Shown: positions 58,160-64,000 of the stretch, piece by piece | Layout of the letters: each line of letters opens with the position of its first letter | Numbering within the stretch: position 1 is the first letter of the stretch | From: Tubulanus polymorphus | Lineage: Eukaryota > Nemertea > Palaeonemertea > Tubulaniformes > Tubulanidae | Direction of reading: 5' to 3' | Assembly (NCBI RefSeq): GCF_964204645.1 | Contig: NC_134026.1 | Location: 1,798,001 to 1,862,000, forward strand | Length of the DNA stretch: 64,000 bases | Made by a program: the position numbers and the translations under genes | Notes under the pieces: model-generated | Database searches by the model: none | Told to the model about the DNA's origin: nothing | Seen by the model: only the letters and a program-made list of their open reading frames with translations

Positions 58160-59980
58160 GTCACGACTTATGTCCAAAAGATGGTTTTTAATCTTAACAA
58201 TTAAAACAATCATTTATATTAGATCTGGTTATATGCTATGGGCACTACCTTCCTCAATAGTCGTGAAACCGATGATACATTTGTCCGTTGAACAAAATGC
58301 ATGAGATAATGTTATTCATTGTCGATTTCCTCCCCATTTGATTAATTGACGATACGCTATTATGATATGGGATCTTGAGAATGGTTGCACGAAGAGCTCA
58401 CCGACAGACGGGTTCAACTTCTCACGAACTGGATGGGCGATCCGGGTTCGACCTCAGGCCTGAGTAGGACTTTTAATTCGTAGAGATCCACTTACTCGCA
58501 GCATCGAAATAAAAACTGAACAAATAGTTTTTCTAAATATTTATTATTATTTGAACATTTATTATAACTATGTCCAAACTAACAAGTTTACATGTTGATA
58601 ATTGAAGTATAGGAGTCGATAACGCCTAATCGATTAAAATACAACTCTTTCTTTCTCTAAGAAAAACGGCTTTAATAATTCTACAAGCAAGATCTATGCT
58701 TTTAATGAAACCCATTGATTCGAAGGATGAATTTGCCAATAACTATATGTAGTAGTTTCCAAAACTATACACCAATGAAGTCATTGACACTTCTTTTATT
58801 TAGAAAAATATTCTTTTCGCATTTTAAAAATAGTTCTTGTCATCATCGATAGTTTAAATGGTTAGTGATACATTTATTACCTGAGAATTGATGACTGAAA
58901 TACGCGTCAGTTAAAACCACGAAGATAATGTACAGTAAAATATTAGAAGAGGTTTCAAAGAGATTTCTCCGCGATGAAGTCATTTCACTGACGTCAGGAT
59001 GATGAAATTTAAATCAACTGTTGATACAATGATGGTTTTGATTGAAAGTTGTTCATCTTATATCCGAGTAAAACTGTTCTGTGAAAATAACCAGGACCCA
59101 GTTCCACAGTTGTGAGTTAGAGTTAACTCTGAGTTAAAGTTAGTTCATTTTCAATGTTTTAACCCAGGGTCAAATCTTAACTCAGAACTGTGGAACTGGA
59201 CCCAGGATAGCATTATATATATATATCATTATACATGTATGAAATCTGAATCGTACTATAATATAGCGATTGATGAAAATTATACAAGATGACTATGTCC
59301 AATGTCCTTACAGAGAAATAAATCTCTCATTGCTGCTTGATCAAATTTATGATAACGAATAACTGTAATACATAATATGATTAGGTAGACAAGAACAAGT
59401 AAGACAAATCATTTTTTGCTTTCTCGTATCAAAATTTCTCCGTAATAGGACAAACTTCTGTGGTAAGATCGAGCAGATCTTTAACCATACCGACTGAAAT
59501 TTTGGCCAACGCTTCTCTCAGACCGACTTACAGGCTGGAAGCATTTTCGCCCTAATAAATAACACAATTGAAATAAGACAAAGTTCATGATTTAAAATTG
59601 AATATTGACAAGTAAGTTAAATTTACATACAACATAAAATTATGTTTTCAGAAAATAATATATTTCCCTTATATATACAACTATAGAGGCAAGATAATAT
59701 ACAACTATATATAATCCGTTATCCATATCAATTCGTTACGCACGTTTATAAAAAAGACCATATACATCGGATCCTTATTTCACATGCTTGAAACCTATCT
59801 CTCCCCGCGCGTCCATTAAAACATTGACCTATGTCGTCCACGTGTCCATGGTTAATGCTAAGAGTTAATCATATATAAATACGCCCTCAAATGAAGCTTG
59901 AATTGATCATAATTCTAAAATGCTACATTGGAAAAGTACAGCAGCTCTGAATAGAATAGGCTTTTTTTCTATCTGATTAG
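58160..59980. other. Region between fold-back element and phosphodiesterase end
   Basis: Probable phosphodiesterase 3' UTR on the minus strand plus intergenic DNA. Contains the fold-back relic at 59094-59203, a perfect TGACGTCA at 58989-58996 and a short possible alternative terminal exon near 59.4-59.55 kb that I could not support. Confidence 0.35.
59094..59203. mobile_element. Fold-back relic 3' of the phosphodiesterase
   Basis: GGACCCAGTTCCACAGTT and its near-complement AACTGTGGAACTGGACCC bracket a 110-bp hairpin whose interior repeats GAGTTA-type words. Non-coding. Confidence 0.65.
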
Positions 59981-62900
59981 TTATTCATTGTCTTCTTCAG
60001 CTTTATCCTTTTTATTTTTCTCCGCAAGTTCCTTCCATTTCTTCAGATTGGCCCTATAAAACCAAACGGGAATGATACACATGAGGTACGAACTCAGAAT
60101 TAGCTCTTTTCTCGATGCTGATCCGTATTACTTACGTAGCGCCATCAACCATTGGTTGTGTACCGGGTAAAACTGCCGCCAGAAGCTCATAACATGGCAA
60201 ACATATCCCCACTATGAATCCGACCTGGAACAAAGTAATACATGATACAAAATACATGATAACACATGGAATACACCGTTATTGAATTATGCAATAGAAC
60301 TTCATTACAATGAAATACATTGGACCAGTATGAGTATAATGATATGCTCCTTTTATGAGAACTTGTTAAAAGTACCTGTGATTCGGGTAATTCGTGTGCG
60401 TAAGTACGATCCATCATACGTATTGGCTGTTGTCCTGCCTTCTTTTCCTCGTCACCCTGTAATCGAATCAGTTCAAATGTACAATTATCGTTAACGACTC
60501 GTATATCATTATCATTTCGTCGGTACGATCAGAAGCGAAGACTGTAATCATGAATCACAATCAGACGAGTGACTATCGTTAAACTTCTTATATGTTAATA
60601 CTAATCGCTCACGTGACGAAAACAGTGTTCCAATTTAAAATCACACCCACGATGTTGAATCGCGGTTACTAAATAGATACAACTTAACTTAAAAAAACAG
60701 ATCGAAAAACCATGCAAAGGGTGAATATATTTACAGAAAAACAAAAATGTGCATAGTGCAAATAAATTAATAGATGACGGATACTTTTTGGAAAGAATAG
60801 TTGTGTAAAACACCAGAATATAATGGAATGGAGGGCAATCAAATAGGCTTTAAACAACAGTGGGTGAATACAACAACATGAAAGAAAGTTTTGGCAATGA
60901 TACTAAAATTGAAGGAACACTAACTAATTTCACCTAAATCAGAGAAAATTGGAGTGTCCTCTACAAACGAATAGAAAACTAATGAAATAATAAAAAAGTT
61001 GTAATTGATAAGTATTAAAAATCTGCAAACATGTCTGTCAGTAGGTCAGCAAATAGTCCACATGTTATTTTGCTATGGCAATACGGTTTACCTGTTGCCA
61101 AAATTCTTCCATAATTATGTGTACAACATCTTTCTGCATTTTCCAGGGTTTATACATAGAACAAAGATCGGCAGCGGTCATGCATAGTTCCATGAGTAGA
61201 TGTCTAGAAAACAACAATGATAGTCCAGAGATGCATGCGACATTACGCCATCCTATACAACCCACCGGTGATAGAGAGGGAGTTTAGAGTTTTTGATTGT
61301 TACTGAAGCTGTAGACAAACGGAATTAGGAGACAACGACACAATTCAAGATAGACATTTTACATAGATTTAGATTTAGATGATGACGTAGGATCGAATTT
61401 TCTGTAACCGATGTAAAAAGCTTCCTCGAACGACATCATTGAGACGATTAATTTATCAAAGCAACATAGACACAAAACACCTTTTTGATTAGTAATATCG
61501 TACAACGTATATATCTGTAAATTCTATCTACCGAGAATTCGACGAATTGAAATGTACTTTTTCAGACTTTCTCTTATTTCACGGTTAAATGATTTACAAT
61601 GATATATACAAGACATAGTGGTCAGGAGAGAGGTACAGAAAGGTTTCCAGTTAGCGATGCATGCGGTGGTATAGCAGAAGGGATTAATCGTAATAAGCAA
61701 ACTATGCATAAAAAGCGGCAACACCTTCGACGAGATGAGTTATACCTGTGCATAGAACTCCTCAAAGATTACTTTAACTGTCTCAACCTGAACATCCCAG
61801 GGTTTCACGCTGGCGCATAGATCACACGCGGTCATCGCAATGGCTTCCAGTAGTTTTCTGAGCATAAAGCATCGCAGGGTCATGTATATAGGGAGGAAAG
61901 GTTTTCAGGGGGTCAAATAATCCTCGATAATCGATTATGAACACAGAAATATAGCTAAAGACTTTGTGGTATGTTGCCAAAAACAGAATAAGTATAGTAT
62001 AATGCGAACGATTAGAAAATCTGTCCTGAAAATTTGAACATTTTTGTACAGTAGTTATGTTAACAAATTAATGATGCAATTATTTAGATGTTAAATTATC
62101 AAACTGGTTATCTTAATAATTTACGTATCGGTATTTCACTATTAGAAACGAAAGGCAGTTATTTGACGGTTAAATATAGGAATGACAACTTCACTTTTAA
62201 GAAAAGACCCATGCATTCTTCAGTTGTGTTATTTCATCTAATTAGCAAAAGGTAATTTTCTATTGAAGGGCACCGACTGTGTCTAAGAGGATATCACATG
62301 CATTTTATAAGAAATTATCTTTTTAACATATACTAGACAATCATTTAGAATTTTATTTTTCAAAATGATTTAACTTCCTTGTAATACATGTATTCTTATC
62401 GTATTTTATATAATTCAATAAATTCACAGACAATCAGGGATTTTTTTTCTTAAGTTTACCTGTGCTCTACCTCTTCCCATGAGAAATCAGTTTTATCAAT
62501 CATTTCTCGTAATTTAGCGCGGTTGCTGAAAAACAGTGCCAAATCCGTAGCCAGAATGCAGTGCTTGATATCGGACAGCACCTGAACAGACAATCAGAAC
62601 AATATTATAGAATTATCAATTCTTTTCTGTCTGTTCATCAGTCAGAGGAATCAATGAATTATTTTACCTGTTTATATTCGTCTGATGTGAGATGTTTGAA
62701 TATGTTGTGTCCGTCGTGCTGAAAACGTGAAAGAAAACTTACATCAATGAGAAAACAAAACTATATTCATAAATTTGAAAAGTAACTTAATGTCGAACGT
62801 TCAAAAATCGGCTGAATTTGATTGGTAATAAGAAAAGCGATACTAACTTAAAAATTTCGAGAAATAAAGATTAATGTGCTTTGCGTAAAAACGAAATGAT

Positions 62901-63987
62901 ATTCATAAAAGTATTTGACTATTACAGCGTCAGGCGGCGCACTTAAAAAAAAATGGAAAATGGCGATGAAATTTGTTTGTGGGAAAAATCAAATCTTTGA
63001 AATTAACATCGCAATTTTCATAAACAGAATTAGAATATACAACTGGAAATGAAAAGCAATTGGTAATAATCCCATAACGACAAGACTTCATCTTCATTTT
63101 AGTGTCAAAGCAATTCTTGTCAACGATTCCGTCATCGGAATCAGGATTTATTTTATCCACCCACGCAGACGTGATTTGCGTGATCTCAACCTATATGGTT
63201 ATCGAGAGGCAGGTGTCGAAATTCAGTACGCCCGATGAGGGCTCAAATACACATTTACTTAAGAACTTTATACACTTTTGGTTGAATTATTGTGGGATTT
63301 CATTCGAAATTCTAACGTATTTCAGAGAGAAGATGGAGGTGTTTGAAAATGAAAAAAAAATCATAAAATAAACGTGCGGTGTCGTAAATGAAACTGAATA
63401 TATTTCCCACATAATAATAAACTGGGAAGTGATCGTAACATTACAAAAATCTATCTTACTTGTAATATGTTAACAGTATAGTTAAAATGGTGATTCTCCA
63501 TGGGAGAGGAGGAATATATAGCGGCTAGGGGAGACGCACTTTTCACTATAAATGCATTACTTCTCCCACGATGGTCGACATCATGACATAGGCATGCAAT
63601 AAAGAACGCTATTTGCTGAAATAAGTTAGAATGACAAAGTGGTACAAGAGTGATATTACATACTATATTGTTGTTAGTGGAGTAGGGGGGTAGAAGGGCG
63701 TGGTGGTCTGTATCGGTGGATCTCAGGGGTGATGGTGCGCCGCCAGACATATTCCCAGCAAAAAGACATCAAAAATAGATATTTTGATATCCGTATACCA
63801 GCTAGTTATTCGTGGGTTGTTGACTGACTACCTGTAGAATAGTGACAGTTTGGTTGAAATGATGATGTTCCATGGTCGAAGTAGAATAAATTGCGGCGAG
63901 AGGAGAGGCACTTTTCACCATGAACGCATTTGTCTTTCCTCTATGGTCAAGGTCATGGCAAAGACATGCAACAAATAATGCTAGGCA
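59981..63987 (-). CDS. Cyclic-nucleotide phosphodiesterase, PDE5/6/11-type, C-terminal part
   Basis: Class I phosphodiesterase hydrolysing cGMP and/or cAMP; only the C-terminal catalytic half is in the window, and the 5' part (GAF domains in this subfamily) lies beyond the right edge. Exons: 63987-63832 or 63615-63460, 62718-62668, 62581-62460, 61857-61746 or 61203-61092, 60456-60376, 60224-60136, 60053-59981. Visible: metal-binding [42 protein letters not shown] with the second metal Asp, KPW, MMDR, and the nucleotide-selecting Gln in ESQVGF. The protein ends in a Lys/Glu-rich tail (DKAEEDNE). With one exon of each pair, 227 residues are encoded here. PDE5, 6 and 11 cannot be told apart from this part. 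Confidence 0.88.
61092..61203 (-). CDS. Duplicate of the TACDL exon of the phosphodiesterase
   Basis: Exons 61746-61857 and 61092-61203 are both 112 nt, phase 2 in and phase 0 out, and align without gaps (about 18/37 identical). One reads [13 protein letters not shown], the other [13 protein letters not shown]. The metal-binding Asp is present in both. Confidence 0.75.
63460..63615 (-). CDS. Duplicate of the HD-motif exon of the phosphodiesterase
   Basis: Both 63832-63987 and 63460-63615 are 156 nt, phase 0 at both ends, and encode 52 residues that are 39/52 identical by my count. One copy has [12 protein letters not shown], the other [12 protein letters not shown]. Metal ligands are kept in both. 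A transcript using both would repeat the motif, so mutually exclusive use is likely. Confidence 0.75.
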
Positions 63988-64000
63988 CTGCAAGATAATT

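Noticed and set aside
58400-58480. tRNA-like segment with GGGTTCGACC
   Set aside because: No cloverleaf could be drawn; a single B-box-like word is not enough.
59420-59550. Alternative last exon of the phosphodiesterase on the minus strand
   Set aside because: An acceptor is present, but joining the upstream exon in phase gives only about ten residues before a stop. The better-looking frame needs a second, weaker acceptor.

Overview
This window looks like a piece of an animal nuclear genome. It has dense multi-exon genes with GT-AG introns, mostly 0.1-1 kb plus a few of several kb, AT-rich intergenic DNA and many short non-autonomous transposon relics. The gene set (carbonyl reductase, DAPIT, annexin, EFCAB14, RNF220, SARAF, NDUFA11, an RNF14-type RBR ligase, KANK, a PDE5/6/11-type phosphodiesterase) is bilaterian. 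Sequence divergence and intron richness suggest an invertebrate, perhaps a spiralian (lophotrochozoan), but no single marker proves the phylum. Exons were assembled by eye from splice sites, reading-frame phase and remembered family sequence. All exon lengths given are phase-consistent.

Layout. 0.35-2.0 kb (+): carbonyl reductase, 8 exons. 2.7-3.4 kb (-): the tiny ATP synthase subunit DAPIT. 4.5-6.9 kb (+): an annexin with a myristoylation-type N-terminus. Two inverted copies of one Harbinger-like MITE flank the DAPIT-annexin block. 8.1-14.5 kb (+): EFCAB14, with two alternative first exon/transmembrane exon pairs, each behind its own CRE. 16.6-30.3 kb (-): RNF220, convergent with EFCAB14, with a 7.4-kb first intron. 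32.4-34.7 kb (-) and 35.4-36.8 kb (+): SARAF and NDUFA11, divergent from a shared 0.77-kb spacer. 37.5-40.1 kb (-): RNF14-type ligase. 41.5-53.05 kb (-), with a putative 5' exon near 57.6 kb: a very large KANK. 60.0-64 kb (-): C-terminal part of a cyclic-nucleotide phosphodiesterase running off the right edge, with two sets of duplicated, phase-matched exons in the catalytic domain.

The genes do not form a pathway. DAPIT and NDUFA11 are both mitochondrial. SARAF, annexin and EFCAB14 are all calcium-linked. RNF220 and RNF14-like are both ubiquitin ligases. This is ordinary neighbourhood mixing, though EFCAB14, RNF220 and a KANK paralogue also lie on the short arm of human chromosome 1.

The most interesting signals are: (1) two tandem-duplicated exon pairs in the phosphodiesterase catalytic domain, predicting up to four enzyme variants; (2) duplicated first-exon plus membrane-exon cassettes in EFCAB14, with equal-length 158-nt membrane exons; (3) perfect TGACGTCA sites concentrated just upstream of predicted starts; (4) a Q/P-rich N-terminal extension on KANK; (5) a 26-nt terminal SARAF exon that restores the conserved C-terminus; (6) a ~295-bp fold-back element built of short palindromes.
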